Assembly: GCF_000013885.1 (NCBI RefSeq)
Contig: NC_007964.1
Location: 2,590,001 to 2,654,000 of the forward strand
Reading direction: 5' to 3'
DNA: 64,000 nucleotides
From: Nitrobacter hamburgensis X14
GTDB lineage: Bacteria; Pseudomonadota; Alphaproteobacteria; Rhizobiales; Xanthobacteraceae
Within the stretch, counting starts at the first letter, position 1; each line of letters opens with the position of its first letter. The notes beneath the pieces were generated by a model, which saw only the letters and a list, made by a program, of their open reading frames with translations, was not told the DNA's origin and did no database searches. Below, piece after piece: positions 43,729 to 52,580 of the stretch. Made by a program: the position numbers and the translations under genes.

Positions 43729-43836
43729 TCAAGAGAGATTGTTCGCGACCACCTTCGATGCTTCGATGTACCGGTCGCGGCCGACAAACTCGGCATACGG
43801 CCGCGCAGCCGCGACCTCGGAGGAGAGGTTGGGCAT
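43729..43836 (-). CDS. Possible 35-residue peptide
   Basis: ATG 43836 is preceded by AAGGA, and the frame reads PNLSSEVAAARPYAEFVGR, then DRYIEASKVVANNLS, a protein-like sequence. A second minus-strand frame at 42612 also starts MPNL behind AAAGGA but stops after 15 codons. The two share GAGGTTGGGCATTGG (42601 and 43825) and flank the methyltransferase gene. They may be remains of one gene split or duplicated by insertion of cargo. Confidence 0.25.
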   Translation of the reverse strand: MPNLSSEVAAARPYAEFVGRDRYIEASKVVANNLS

Positions 43837-43910
43837 TGGTGGGAGTCCTTGTTGGGAGGCCTAAATAGAGAGCGATGCTTTTTCAGCAGCGCGCCTAGTC
43901 ATGAGAGCCG

Positions 43911-46223
43911 CTAATCAACCTTCAGTCGGTCAATGGCTGCATCAAAAGCGCGTCCGAAGGCTTCAACAGAAAGATGTTTGGTAGAAATCGAGGTGCGGTC
44001 CGATTCGTGCACCTTCAGTATTGCGTCCGACCATGTCTTAGCGGTCGCCCCCCGCGGTACGGTTAAAACAAGTTCTCCGAGATCGTCTGCCGCTGTTCCT
44101 GAACTGGTGATCGGACGCTTACCCACTGAGATCAACTGGTTAATAACTCCGGACGATTCGCCGTGATCGGGTTCACGCGGCTGAACGGCGATGTCCACCC
44201 CTCTCATGAGAGATATCATGCGGGCATCCGTCGGAGCGTCGATACATTCGACAAACTCGGGGGCATCCAGCGAATGGATCGCCGCGCTTGCTGAGTAACC
44301 CGCAAAAAGAAGACGCACCTTCCTATCATGAGATATTATGCGCGATGCCGCGATCAGCAATTCCGGTCTCTTCATCGGTCCGACGATTCCAAAATGACCA
44401 ATAACGATTTCATCATGTGGAGCGCGGCGTTCTGGTGTGGCATCCCCTGGCGGAAAGACAGGGTGAAAGAGGACTTCGAATTTGCACTCGGAGAAGCTCG
44501 AAAGTTCCGCTTCAATGAGCGTTTTAGCACGGCGAGAATTCACAAAGATCGTGCATGCACCAGTCAGCGCAATCAGTAACCGAACACCCATAACATGGCA
44601 GCTCAAGATATCGAGGAGGGTTGCTCTATGGCAACACCAAGCTCCGAGTTCAGGGTAATACTCTGTGAGCCTCGATGCCAACATATTGGCGTCCCCGCCG
44701 AAGTAGGCTAGCAGAAGCCCCGTGACGCGTGCTTCATGCAAATAAAGCACGCGCGGTACTCCAATTACCCTATTCCCTATTGCGGCTTTGAGAGCGGAAA
44801 GGCTGTGATGTGAATTCCCAATTGCAAAGACGTGCGCAAGGTAGTTGCCCGGCGGCTGAAAACGAGAGAACTCAGCGACCGGAGCTAAGAGCAGATCCGG
44901 CTTTCTGCTGAGAGTCTTTATTGCGGTCGTTTTCTGTTGAATGGATCTTTCGCCCGTGAAGTCCGTGAACAGCACAATGCGCTTCTTGCTTCCAGAAAAT
45001 GCCGTGGAATTGTAAATGCCAACGCCGGTCTGTTCCGGTGACGAAGGCCCAAATAGCCCGATCATAGGGACGTCGGCCCGGTGACCGCTTGGTCTTCTAG
45101 AAGCAAGTTGTCCGGAAATCGTTGCCGTTACGATCTTGGAAGACCTCCCCCAACTGAACTTTCCTAATATATCTCGGCCAAATTCTAGTGACGCTTCAAA
45201 TAACTCCTCGCGATGCTCGATGTTTTCAAATGCCGCCGCAATCGATCCTACCGAATAAGGATTGAACCGACACGCTGGGTGCACCATCTCGGCAACTGCA
45301 CTTTTATCCGACCCAAACACTGGCGTCCCTGCAGCGTATGATTCAAGAATCGGAAGACCCAGTCCTTCGTACAAGCTGGGGAAAATCGACGATCTAGCGC
45401 TTGCCACTCTTTTAACCAATTCGTCATGAGCCAAGTAGCCTGTCAGCTTAACATCGACTCCTTCCTTCAGATCTTCAGACTTTAAGAGCTCAGACATCAC
45501 CTTCTTACCGGCTCTGCTTTGAGAGCAAACGACAGCAAGACTTAGTTCGCTGTATGGGTTGTTCTTCTTGTAAAGCCCAAACCCCCGGACCAGCCCCGCC
45601 ATGTTCTTGCGGAAATCTTCGCCTCCGACATAGACGACTTCCGTGGATCGCGTGCTGAGATGACTTTCGTGACTAACGACCCAGCGACTGCTGTCAATGC
45701 CGCCCCAAATTGTCGTTATCTTTGCTGGCGAAATTCCTGCGATCCGCACAGCATCGCTGGCGCTTGCCTCGCTGATCGAAAAGATATGGTCACATAGTTT
45801 CAGAGTGTTCAACGCGGCAAAATATCCACGAGATGTTGCCGGATGTTGGAGGTACACCTCCTTGAAAATCAACGGGATGAGATCGTAGAGGACTGCGCAG
45901 ACCATTGGACGATGTGCCATCACCTCTAACGGAACCGCCAATCGTTCCAGCTCATCCACCGTGTCAAGCCCGTGCATCAAGCTCGTAATTAGGAAGGCGT
46001 CGCACCGACGTATGCCGACGCGAGAAACGTCCTCATGATAAAGTACCTCCCCGTACTCTCTCAGCGCCCCCTCTTCACTCAAAGACGGCCTATCTTTATG
46101 CACAAGGAAAGAGCATATCGCCGCGCCGGATCGCGCAACCTGAAGTGCGAGAGACTGGGCATAACTCGGAATTCCACGATCTTGATGATAGTGGCAACCT
46201 CGCAGATCAATGAGCAGATACAT
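43911..46223 (-). CDS. Two-domain glycosyltransferase (GT4-like), cargo gene
   Basis: About 770 residues. Domain 1 starts YLLIDLRGCHYHQDRGIPSY and ends in the GT4 nucleotide-sugar motif FPSLYEGLGLPILESYAAGT. Domain 2 begins near residue 385 (PMIGLFGPSSPEQTGVGIYN) and has IGHFGIVGPMKRPELLIAA and EPDHGESSGVINQLISVGK, another GT-B donor site. No signal peptide, so cytoplasmic. Such bimodular enzymes build polysaccharide or O-antigen chains. The FkbM gene overlaps its 5-prime end. ATG 46223 gives a family-like start; ATG 46247 is possible. The DNA is visibly AT-richer than the phage tail genes. Confidence 0.82.
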   Translation of the reverse strand: MYLLIDLRGCHYHQDRGIPSYAQSLALQVARSGAAICSFLVHKDRPSLSEEGALREYGEVLYHEDVSRVGIRRCDAFLITSLMHGLDTVDELERLAVPLEVMAHRPMVCAVLYDLIPLIFKEVYLQHPATSRGYFAALNTLKLCDHIFSISEASASDAVRIAGISPAKITTIWGGIDSSRWVVSHESHLSTRSTEVVYVGGEDFRKNMAGLVRGFGLYKKNNPYSELSLAVVCSQSRAGKKVMSELLKSEDLKEGVDVKLTGYLAHDELVKRVASARSSIFPSLYEGLGLPILESYAAGTPVFGSDKSAVAEMVHPACRFNPYSVGSIAAAFENIEHREELFEASLEFGRDILGKFSWGRSSKIVTATISGQLASRRPSGHRADVPMIGLFGPSSPEQTGVGIYNSTAFSGSKKRIVLFTDFTGERSIQQKTTAIKTLSRKPDLLLAPVAEFSRFQPPGNYLAHVFAIGNSHHSLSALKAAIGNRVIGVPRVLYLHEARVTGLLLAYFGGDANMLASRLTEYYPELGAWCCHRATLLDILSCHVMGVRLLIALTGACTIFVNSRRAKTLIEAELSSFSECKFEVLFHPVFPPGDATPERRAPHDEIVIGHFGIVGPMKRPELLIAASRIISHDRKVRLLFAGYSASAAIHSLDAPEFVECIDAPTDARMISLMRGVDIAVQPREPDHGESSGVINQLISVGKRPITSSGTAADDLGELVLTVPRGATAKTWSDAILKVHESDRTSISTKHLSVEAFGRAFDAAIDRLKVD

Positions 46224-47241
46224 TGCATCTCGCTCTTTGCCGATCATCGGTCGTGCAAAAAAGGTCTTCCCATCCAGGCCCCAGCTTCACCATCTCCATG
46301 AGATGATTGTAATCCCGGATTAAAATCGGAAGTTCTGAGACATCACGTGGTGTCAGGTAAATCTGGTCCCAATAGCGATTGAGGGTCTCAAACAGTTCCT
46401 CTGAAGTACCATGCCCGAAATCGTCGCTGGTGTGAGGATTAAACTCAATCGCAAGATCAGGCTTGTCACGCATCAGCAGGTCAGAAGCACCCCGCAAAGC
46501 GGACTGCTCCATTCCTTCAGCATCGAGCTTTATGAAGTCGATCGGAGGAATGTTGTGCCTTCTAACCCAGTCATCGATAGCGATGCAGTGGATGGTTTCC
46601 TGCTTCGCCGTCGAAAGCTCTTCCGGTAGTGCGTTAGTCGTTCCCAAAACAAAAGAGCATCCAGAGAGGTCGCTGATATAGTTAAGTACGAGGTCTTGAG
46701 ACTTGTCCGAGGCCCCCAAATTGTAAGCGGTGATATTATTTATGCCGTTCGCAGTAATGTTGTGTGTCAAATATCCGAAAGAGGCCGACGCGGGTTCAAA
46801 TGAGTAGACGTGCCCTCTCGCTGCAACTTTGCTTAGCTGGAGAGATATTGCACCGATATTGGCACCAATATCGATGCATGACGCCGTTTCAGGGATCAAT
46901 CGAGATAGCGCCGCTATGACATGCGGTTCATAGTATCCTTGTTGGTACTCGATTGCGCCTATGATGCTACGGTCTTCTGCCGGACCGCATAAGACCATTT
47001 CGATGCTCGAATTTGGCACCTTAAGTTCCACCGCTTTAGTCGGCGAGAATGTGCGCCCAGATGAAAGCTGGGAAAAATACAGTTCGATTCGCAACCGATC
47101 ATTCTGCCGCTGAATCTCTGCAAATCGTCGATTCATTTCCTCCGACAAGAGCTTGATGCCTTGTTGGACTTTCGCCTCCGTCCTAAACGCTAGCCGCCTT
47201 GTAATCGGCCGTAAGGCGCGTTTCGCTATATATTTCAACAT
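46207..47241 (-). CDS. FkbM-family methyltransferase, cargo gene
   Basis: About 344 residues. A basic N-terminus and coiled coil (LLSEEMNRRFAEIQRQNDRL) precede a FkbM domain: ASCIDIGANIGAISLQLSKV, YSFEPASASFGYL, IDFIKLDAEGMEQSALRGA and LAIEFNPH. FkbM enzymes usually methylate sugar hydroxyls. The 3-prime end overlaps the glycosyltransferase start, so the two are coupled and probably act on the same glycan. ATG 47241 chosen; a TTG at 47253 extends it by four codons. AT-rich like its neighbour. Confidence 0.83.
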   Translation of the reverse strand: MLKYIAKRALRPITRRLAFRTEAKVQQGIKLLSEEMNRRFAEIQRQNDRLRIELYFSQLSSGRTFSPTKAVELKVPNSSIEMVLCGPAEDRSIIGAIEYQQGYYEPHVIAALSRLIPETASCIDIGANIGAISLQLSKVAARGHVYSFEPASASFGYLTHNITANGINNITAYNLGASDKSQDLVLNYISDLSGCSFVLGTTNALPEELSTAKQETIHCIAIDDWVRRHNIPPIDFIKLDAEGMEQSALRGASDLLMRDKPDLAIEFNPHTSDDFGHGTSEELFETLNRYWDQIYLTPRDVSELPILIRDYNHLMEMVKLGPGWEDLFCTTDDRQRARCNVSAH

Positions 47242-47478
47242 ATTATAAGCCAACCCTATTCACCTACCGGAGAGGATGTAAAATTGCTGGAGCGTGGCAT
47301 GAAGTCAAGCGGCCGACGGGGGTTTCGCCGCTGCAGGTGCGACTGCATTCGAGCGCAACCAATTCGATGACAATTGCTATTGGTGCGGCCTATGCCTGGA
47401 CCTCTGGTCAGATAGACAACTTCTTCCGAGACTCGGATACTAACATCTTTGCTGCGAACTGTTGCTTAGTTAACCCAG
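47242..47478. other. Junction spacer between cargo block and tail gene D
   Basis: No convincing gene. A plus-strand frame reads KIAGAWHEVKRPTGVSPLQV and on to IDNFFRDSDTNIFAANC, which has some protein character, perhaps the end of a tail-fibre-like or displaced gene, but has no clear start. This is the right-hand border of the AT-rich cargo DNA. Confidence 0.3.
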
Positions 47479-48549
47479 TTAACCGCCCAATTCTTTCTGC
47501 CAGTCAATATCGGCGCCGGAAGTCGTACCTGCGCCGCCACCCGTCGCGCCGGCCTCGCCCTTGCCGCCAAGCTTGGCTTCGATCTGCGTCGTGTAGCCGC
47601 TCTTGGACAGCGTATGCGTCGCGGTTTCGATGATGAATTGAATGCCGTCGAGCTGCGGCCGCACGCCGGCATAGATCAGCGGTGCGCCGGCGCGGATCGC
47701 CGGATCGCCGAACAGCGTCACCGAGGTCCTGATCGTCTCGGCCTTCAGGTCCTTGGCCTTGGCGCCGGCCGCGCGCTTGGCCTCATCCTTGTCGGCGTAG
47801 GGCTCCGGCAGCGTGAAATCGGCCTCGCCGTTGCTGTCGCTGTCTTCCTCAACCTCATCGCGCGATGCTGTCTTACGGTTCTGCGCGTGCGCCTTGACCT
47901 TGGCGAAGCTGTTGCGATAGGCGAACGTCGTCTTGCAGGTTTCCGCGACGATGTTGTCGGGCGTCGCGACCACTGGCGTCAGCGCAGCGCCACTGGCCGA
48001 TTGTCCGCTGCCCTTGGCGGCGAAGATCAGGTTGCCGTTCTTGATCGAGAACAGCGCGTCATGCCGCCGCGCCAGGCGCTCGACAACGTGGATGTCGCTT
48101 TCATCTTCCTGCCCGAACCACTCATAGGTATAGCCGCCGACCTTGCTGTCCACCTTGGCGGTGAGCCCCTGATCCTTGGCGATATCCGAGACGATATCCA
48201 TGACGGTCTTTTTGTCCCAATGCCGCGCGGCGTGCTGCTTCAGTTTCTCGCGCATGTCGGTGCCCTTGCCGTTGACCGACAGCTTGTAAGGCAGGCATTG
48301 CACCTCCGGATCGTCGGCGACGTAGCGGCCAAAATCGAGCACCCCCGATTCGAGATAGCCCAGCTTCGCGGTGATGATATCGCCCTTGCGCGGGATTTCC
48401 GCGAACGGATTTCCGTCGTTCAATTCGCAGGATATCGTGTCGCTGGTGACACCTTCCTTGTCGACGATCGTCACCGAGATCAGCCGTTCGTTGAAGATCG
48501 AGGCGACTGGCCGGCCATTCACCGAGATTTCAGCGCGAGGGGTTTTCAC
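47479..48549 (-). CDS. Tail protein D, P2 gpD-like (baseplate hub / late control)
   Basis: A 356-residue protein: PRAEISVNGRPVASIFNERL, ISCELNDGNPFAEIPRKGD, LGYLESGVLDFGRYVADDPE, MREKLKQHAARHWDKKTV and YEWFGQEDESDIHVVERLA. These segments match the phage D family, the tail-spike hub protein homologous to T4 gp27. The C-terminus is Gly-rich with GGGAGTTSGADIDWQKELGG. It follows gpX and gpU in P2 order and is the last tail gene before the cargo block. Confidence 0.9.
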   Translation of the reverse strand: MKTPRAEISVNGRPVASIFNERLISVTIVDKEGVTSDTISCELNDGNPFAEIPRKGDIITAKLGYLESGVLDFGRYVADDPEVQCLPYKLSVNGKGTDMREKLKQHAARHWDKKTVMDIVSDIAKDQGLTAKVDSKVGGYTYEWFGQEDESDIHVVERLARRHDALFSIKNGNLIFAAKGSGQSASGAALTPVVATPDNIVAETCKTTFAYRNSFAKVKAHAQNRKTASRDEVEEDSDSNGEADFTLPEPYADKDEAKRAAGAKAKDLKAETIRTSVTLFGDPAIRAGAPLIYAGVRPQLDGIQFIIETATHTLSKSGYTTQIEAKLGGKGEAGATGGGAGTTSGADIDWQKELGG

Positions 48550-48552
48550 TGA

Positions 48553-48765
48553 TCAATCCCACAAGCTGACGATCTTCCGCTCCGGCGCCGAGCGCGGCAA
48601 ACCCGGCAGCGCTATCTTCGTCCCAATCGGCAGCGGAATCGCGGCGGCCGCGAGGCCGGGATTGAGATCGAGCACCAACTCGACATAGCCGCTTTCGTCG
48701 CCGTAGACGCGCCGGCAGATCATGTCGACCATCTCGCCCTGCATTGTGGTGTAGACCGTCGCCAT
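48553..48765 (-). CDS. Tail protein X, P2 gpX-like
   Basis: A 70-residue protein: VYTTMQGEMVDMICRRVYGD, then LVLDLNPGLAAAAIPLPIGT and KIALPGLPR. This is the small LysM-like gpX family found beside gpU and gpD. The LysM-like fold suggests a role at the tail tip or in murein contact. Close spacing on both sides supports one operon. Confidence 0.88.
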   Translation of the reverse strand: MATVYTTMQGEMVDMICRRVYGDESGYVELVLDLNPGLAAAAIPLPIGTKIALPGLPRSAPERKIVSLWD

Positions 48766-48771
48766 CGCGCT

Positions 48772-49197
48772 TCACCCGAACAGCGATTGAATGATGGAGA
48801 TCGGCGAGAAGTCGTTGCCGACGTATCGCTTGAGTCTGATCATGAAGACATCCTTGCGCGGCCGGCCGGCTGCATCGTGAAAACGCTGCGATTCCGAGAC
48901 GACTTCGATCACGTACATGCCGAACACATTGCCGCCGAGGGTCACCAGCGGCAGCACCGCTCCATCGCGGGCGGCCGAGCGAACACCCTCGAGGCTCTCA
49001 AGCCCGCCGAACTCCTCCGGGAAAACGACGCCCTCGATCTTCACCCGGTCGGCTTCGCCGCCCAGCCATTGCAGGCGATCCAGACCGCCAACCGTCTGGA
49101 TGTCAGCCCACGACGTGGACAGGTCGCGCGAAACCCCGTCGTAGCCAAAGCGCAACGATTCAAACCCGAACGGACCAAGAGCCATCGGTGTCGGCAT
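48772..49197 (-). CDS. Tail protein U, P2 gpU-like
   Basis: A 141-residue protein: MALGPFGFESLRFGYDGVSR, WADIQTVGGLDRLQWLGGEA, IEGVVFPEEFGGL and FMIRLKRYVGNDFSP. This matches the phage U family (tail tube terminator or tail-tip). ATG 49197 overlaps the tape-measure stop by one base (TGATG). Confidence 0.88.
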   Translation of the reverse strand: MPTPMALGPFGFESLRFGYDGVSRDLSTSWADIQTVGGLDRLQWLGGEADRVKIEGVVFPEEFGGLESLEGVRSAARDGAVLPLVTLGGNVFGMYVIEVVSESQRFHDAAGRPRKDVFMIRLKRYVGNDFSPISIIQSLFG

Positions 49198-51218
49198 CAA
49201 TACACCCCGTCGCTATAGGCGCCACGCGAGAGCGCATTCAGCTTTGAACTAAGCTGTTTCTCGACGGCCGCCGCGATTGCCTCGGGCGACTGACCGGGCG
49301 ATGCTTGCACATTGATCGTAACGCCGCCGACATTGGTCACCGCGGCGCCACCGCCTGCCTTCGCCGCACCGGCCATGGCCTGCGCCTTGATCGCCCGCAC
49401 CGTGTCGAGCGTGTTGGAGATCGCGCCATTTGCCCGCGCCCGGAAAATCTCGGGGCCGTTCTCGCCTACGAGATATGCGCTGCCCGCCCTCACCGGCCCG
49501 CCGGCCGCACGCGCACCGGCGATGGCTGGCGCGGCCACGGTCGCGGCAGCGGCAGCAGGCGTCTTACCCGAACCGCCAAAGCCCAACATGCCGGCAATCT
49601 TGCCGGGAACCGACGTGATCCACCCGATCAACGATTTGATTTTCTCGATCACGCTGGTGATCGCTCCGCCGATACTGGTGCCGATCGTGACGCCGAGCGA
49701 CCGCCAGCCTTCCTTCGATGCATCGATCGGCCCGAATATCGACGACAGGGTGTTTGACAGCCAATTGAAGCCATCGATGATGGGCTGGATTGTCGGCATC
49801 ACCGGCGCAAGTCCAGCCATAAGGCCCTCGCCTATGCCGGCGAACAGCGCCTTGATGCCGGACCAATTGTTGTAGATCCACGTTCCCGCAGCGGCGAGGC
49901 CGACGAGCGCAGCACCGATACCGGTGCCGATCACGGCGAACTTGAGCACCCGCATAGCAGTCGCCATGCTGAAAATAGACGCCGCTGCTGCCCTGAGAGC
50001 GCCGCCAGTGCCCAGCATCGCTGCGGATACCGCAAATGCCAGAATGGCTGTGCGTGTCGCCATTATGGCAGAGCGTGCGGCCCGGAAGGCCGCACCGAAC
50101 GGCATCAGGGCAATGGACGCCACGCGAACTGCACCAGCCAAACCGAGCATCGCCCCCTTCGCCACCGCAAGCGCCCCGCCCCACATCCACCGGAGACCGA
50201 ACGCGGCCGCGAAGCCGGCGATCCGCAATCCAACGAGACCGGCGGCCGTCAATGTGACCGCCCGGGTTAAACCGGGATATTTTTCGGCCAGCTTCGCAAA
50301 TCGCAGCGCCAGCGGCCCTAACACATCGAGCGCATGTTTCAGCGGCGGCAGCAGGCTACCGCCGACCACGAGGCCAACCTCGCGAACGCGGCTCTGAAAG
50401 CGTTGTAGCGCATATTCCGTCGTAGCGGCGCGATTGGCGAACTCCTTCTCGACGCTGCCCGCGTACTTCGTCTTGTCTCCCACTAGACCGAGCGCGTCCG
50501 TTAGAATTTCCAACTTTCCGAGCAAGGGCGCCAGCGCTCGCGCTTCGTCGCCAAACAGGTCGGATATCACGGACCCCTGCATATACGCGGGCAGTTTGCC
50601 TATCCGCTTCATGACGTTCAGCGTCATGCCGACGGCGTCTTTCTGCATCGTCTTGGCGACGCGTGACGAATTCAGCCCGAGCTTTTCATAAGCCCTTTGC
50701 TGGGCCTTGCTGGCGCTGCTGCCGCGCGTCAGGGCCCGCCCCATATTCCGAAACGACGTCGCCGCGACGTTGCTTTCTGCGCCCGCACCGATCATCGCCG
50801 CGCCGAACGCCAGCGCCTGTTCCTTGGCGAAGCCGAAGAATTCGCCTTGCGCCGCAACGCGCTTGGAAAAGTCCACAAGGTCCGGCGCGGACGACGCGGT
50901 GTTGTCGGAAACGTAGTTGATGGCGTCAGCAAACAGACCGAGGTCCTTGTTCGACAGCCGAAGCGCCGATCGCAGATTCGCGAGGTTCTGACCGGCAACC
51001 GCGCCGGTCACTTCCCACGCGACCGCCGCTTTCGCGGTCATTCTTGTGAAATCGAGCAGGTCCGTTTCAGGCACGCCGCCTTGTGCCGCGGCTGCCGCCA
51101 ATGCGGCAAGTTCAGTAACGGCCAAAGGAATTTCGGATGTCGCAAGCCCGCGAAGATCGCGCTCAAACTTCTTCAAGCCATCGGCGCTGAAGTTGGTCAC
51201 CTTGTTAACGTCGGCCAT
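49197..51218 (-). CDS. Tail tape measure protein, main fragment (frameshifted from its start)
   Basis: A 673-residue frame beginning ADVNKVTNFSADGLKKFERD. This is not a natural start but the continuation of the N-terminal fragment in the next frame (51197-51445). It has the conserved tape-measure region (GAGAESNVAATSFRNMGRAL, AQQRAYEKLGLNSSRVAKTM) and several hydrophobic segments in the middle (residues about 300-450). The tail end is Gly/Ala-rich with VTNVGGVTINVQASPGQSPE. Tape measures set tail length. An internal ATG at 51218 could still start this fragment. Confidence 0.85.
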   Translation of the reverse strand: MADVNKVTNFSADGLKKFERDLRGLATSEIPLAVTELAALAAAAAQGGVPETDLLDFTRMTAKAAVAWEVTGAVAGQNLANLRSALRLSNKDLGLFADAINYVSDNTASSAPDLVDFSKRVAAQGEFFGFAKEQALAFGAAMIGAGAESNVAATSFRNMGRALTRGSSASKAQQRAYEKLGLNSSRVAKTMQKDAVGMTLNVMKRIGKLPAYMQGSVISDLFGDEARALAPLLGKLEILTDALGLVGDKTKYAGSVEKEFANRAATTEYALQRFQSRVREVGLVVGGSLLPPLKHALDVLGPLALRFAKLAEKYPGLTRAVTLTAAGLVGLRIAGFAAAFGLRWMWGGALAVAKGAMLGLAGAVRVASIALMPFGAAFRAARSAIMATRTAILAFAVSAAMLGTGGALRAAAASIFSMATAMRVLKFAVIGTGIGAALVGLAAAGTWIYNNWSGIKALFAGIGEGLMAGLAPVMPTIQPIIDGFNWLSNTLSSIFGPIDASKEGWRSLGVTIGTSIGGAITSVIEKIKSLIGWITSVPGKIAGMLGFGGSGKTPAAAAATVAAPAIAGARAAGGPVRAGSAYLVGENGPEIFRARANGAISNTLDTVRAIKAQAMAGAAKAGGGAAVTNVGGVTINVQASPGQSPEAIAAAVEKQLSSKLNALSRGAYSDGVY

Positions 51219-51445
51219 CGCGCTTTTTCGAGCTTGATGGCTTGATTGACCGGCGCGCCGATCGCCTGTGCTAGACCGTAAGCGACGGCCACCGCGCCAA
51301 ACATCTGCGTATGCGCCGACGCCAGCGCCGCTGCGTTGCGCGACTGCATCGCCGTCAACCGATTGACGGCCCCGGCGATGGCGCGCGATGGCGCCGACGC
51401 CCGGTCGATCAGTTCGACGATCAGTTTTGACGTTAAGGTCGTCAC
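51197..51445 (-). CDS. Tail tape measure protein, N-terminal fragment
   Basis: Starts at GTG 51445 with AAGGA eight bases upstream: TTLTSKLIVELIDRASAPSR, then AHTQMFGAVAVAYGLAQAIG and NQAIKLEKA, the usual N-terminus of P2-type tape measures. After KLEKA it runs into RWPTLTR and a stop. The main fragment picks up with MADVNKV in the -1 frame. An extra CG in GAAAAAGCGCGATGGCC (around 51216-51232) explains the break. Mutation, sequencing error or recoding are the options. Confidence 0.8.
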   Translation of the reverse strand: MTTLTSKLIVELIDRASAPSRAIAGAVNRLTAMQSRNAAALASAHTQMFGAVAVAYGLAQAIGAPVNQAIKLEKARWPTLTR

Positions 51446-51685
51446 TTAGTTTTCCTTGGCTCGATGCTTCGCAAACGCTCCATCGAGCACCGCGCCTGCT
51501 TGTTCCGCGATGCTTTCATGGCCGTCAGGGAGATTGAACTTGCGCCGTCCAGGCTTTCCAGACTCTGCAAAAAGGATGGTATCCAGCGCTTTCGAATACG
51601 CCTCGAAGCGGTCCATCTCCATATCTTCAATTTCGCCGATCGGCGTGTGCAGGTGCCGCGCAAGGGTAGCGACAGCGACAATCAC
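51446..51685 (-). CDS. Tail assembly chaperone extension (E-prime), -1 frame to gene E
   Basis: A 79-codon frame from GTG 51685: IVAVATLARHLHTPIGEIED, then MEMDRFEAYSKALDTILFAE. It is the second part of P2-type tail assembly chaperones, normally made as a fusion to E by -1 frameshifting. It is in the -1 frame relative to E, and the frame stays open back through the end of E (reading DRGVNNEGDS before GTG). Independent start is possible but the fusion is more likely. Confidence 0.7.
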   Translation of the reverse strand: MIVAVATLARHLHTPIGEIEDMEMDRFEAYSKALDTILFAESGKPGRRKFNLPDGHESIAEQAGAVLDGAFAKHRAKEN

Positions 51686-51702
51686 GCTGTCGCCTTCGTT
51701 GT

Positions 51703-51996
51703 TTACTCCGCGATCTTTTCCTTGGCCGCCTTGATCGCAGCCTTCGCCGACTTTCCCATCAGCGGCGCGGCGACCTCGCTCAATCGCTCGAAGTCATCGA
51801 TATCAAGCTCCTCAATGACGCCAATCGGCACCCCGGCCATCGACGCATAGATGGCAAAGGCTTTCCGCGTGTCGCCGGTCACGAGATCTCCGGCGACCAG
51901 GTCCTTGGCCTTCATCTTGCGCAGCGTCAGCGCCGGATAGGCCTTGTCGTTATAGGTGATCGGGGATTCCGGAGTGAAAGTGACAGTGTGGGACAT
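51703..51996 (-). CDS. Tail assembly chaperone E (gpE-like)
   Basis: A 97-residue protein: SHTVTFTPESPITYNDKAYP, ALTLRKMKAKDLVAGDL and ASMAGVPIGVIEELDIDDF, typical of the gpE/TAC_7 family. It lies between the tube gene and the tape measure, the standard place. The end (KAAKEKIAE) contains GGAAAAG, a possible slip site leading into the E-prime frame, which would give a product of about 183 residues. Confidence 0.85.
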   Translation of the reverse strand: MSHTVTFTPESPITYNDKAYPALTLRKMKAKDLVAGDLVTGDTRKAFAIYASMAGVPIGVIEELDIDDFERLSEVAAPLMGKSAKAAIKAAKEKIAE

Positions 51997-52005
51997 GACC
52001 GCTCC

Positions 52006-52521
52006 TTACGCCAGCAACGCAGCGCGGATGCTGCTGGTCTGCGACTGACCGCCGATCGAGACGTCGAACGGCGTCATTTCGATCAGGGTGCGGCCGTCGA
52101 CCTCAAGGCGGTAATAGCGCAGCGTGATCTGGAAATCGTTTTCGCCGACCTCGCCCGGTTTCCACGAGCCATGATCGGTCTTGATCAGCCGGCCGCGGAT
52201 GTAGGCCGTGGCGTTGATGATGGTGCCGTCCTCGTGCGCCAGCGCGCCGGTGACCATGAATTCGCGCTCCTGGCCGACGGTGAGACCGAACAGCGTGATC
52301 ACCTGTGGGTCGAAGCCGGTGAGCTTGAACGAGGCCTCGGCCTTCTCAAAGCCCATCGGCACGTCGATCGGCATCACCATGCCCGCGTTGCGCATTTCCT
52401 CGACCTTCTCGGTCGGGACCGGCAGCGTGATCTCGCTGGCCTGACCGATCTTGGACACGCGATCGGCGAAGATGGTGCAGTTGCGCAGGATGTAGCGCGG
52501 CATATCGGAACTCGACGGCAT
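52006..52521 (-). CDS. Major tail tube protein (gpFII-like)
   Basis: A 171-residue protein: YILRNCTIFADRVSKIGQAS, VEEMRNAGMVMPIDVPMGFE and FQITLRYYRLEVDGRTLIEM, matching P2 FII tube proteins that stack to form the inner tube of a contractile tail. Immediately downstream of the sheath gene. Confidence 0.92.
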   Translation of the reverse strand: MPSSSDMPRYILRNCTIFADRVSKIGQASEITLPVPTEKVEEMRNAGMVMPIDVPMGFEKAEASFKLTGFDPQVITLFGLTVGQEREFMVTGALAHEDGTIINATAYIRGRLIKTDHGSWKPGEVGENDFQITLRYYRLEVDGRTLIEMTPFDVSIGGQSQTSSIRAALLA

Positions 52522-52580
52522 TTGATGCCCTCCTTAAAAAAGCTGGCTGATGAATGGATGGCGAGAACGAAGGCCGTGCT

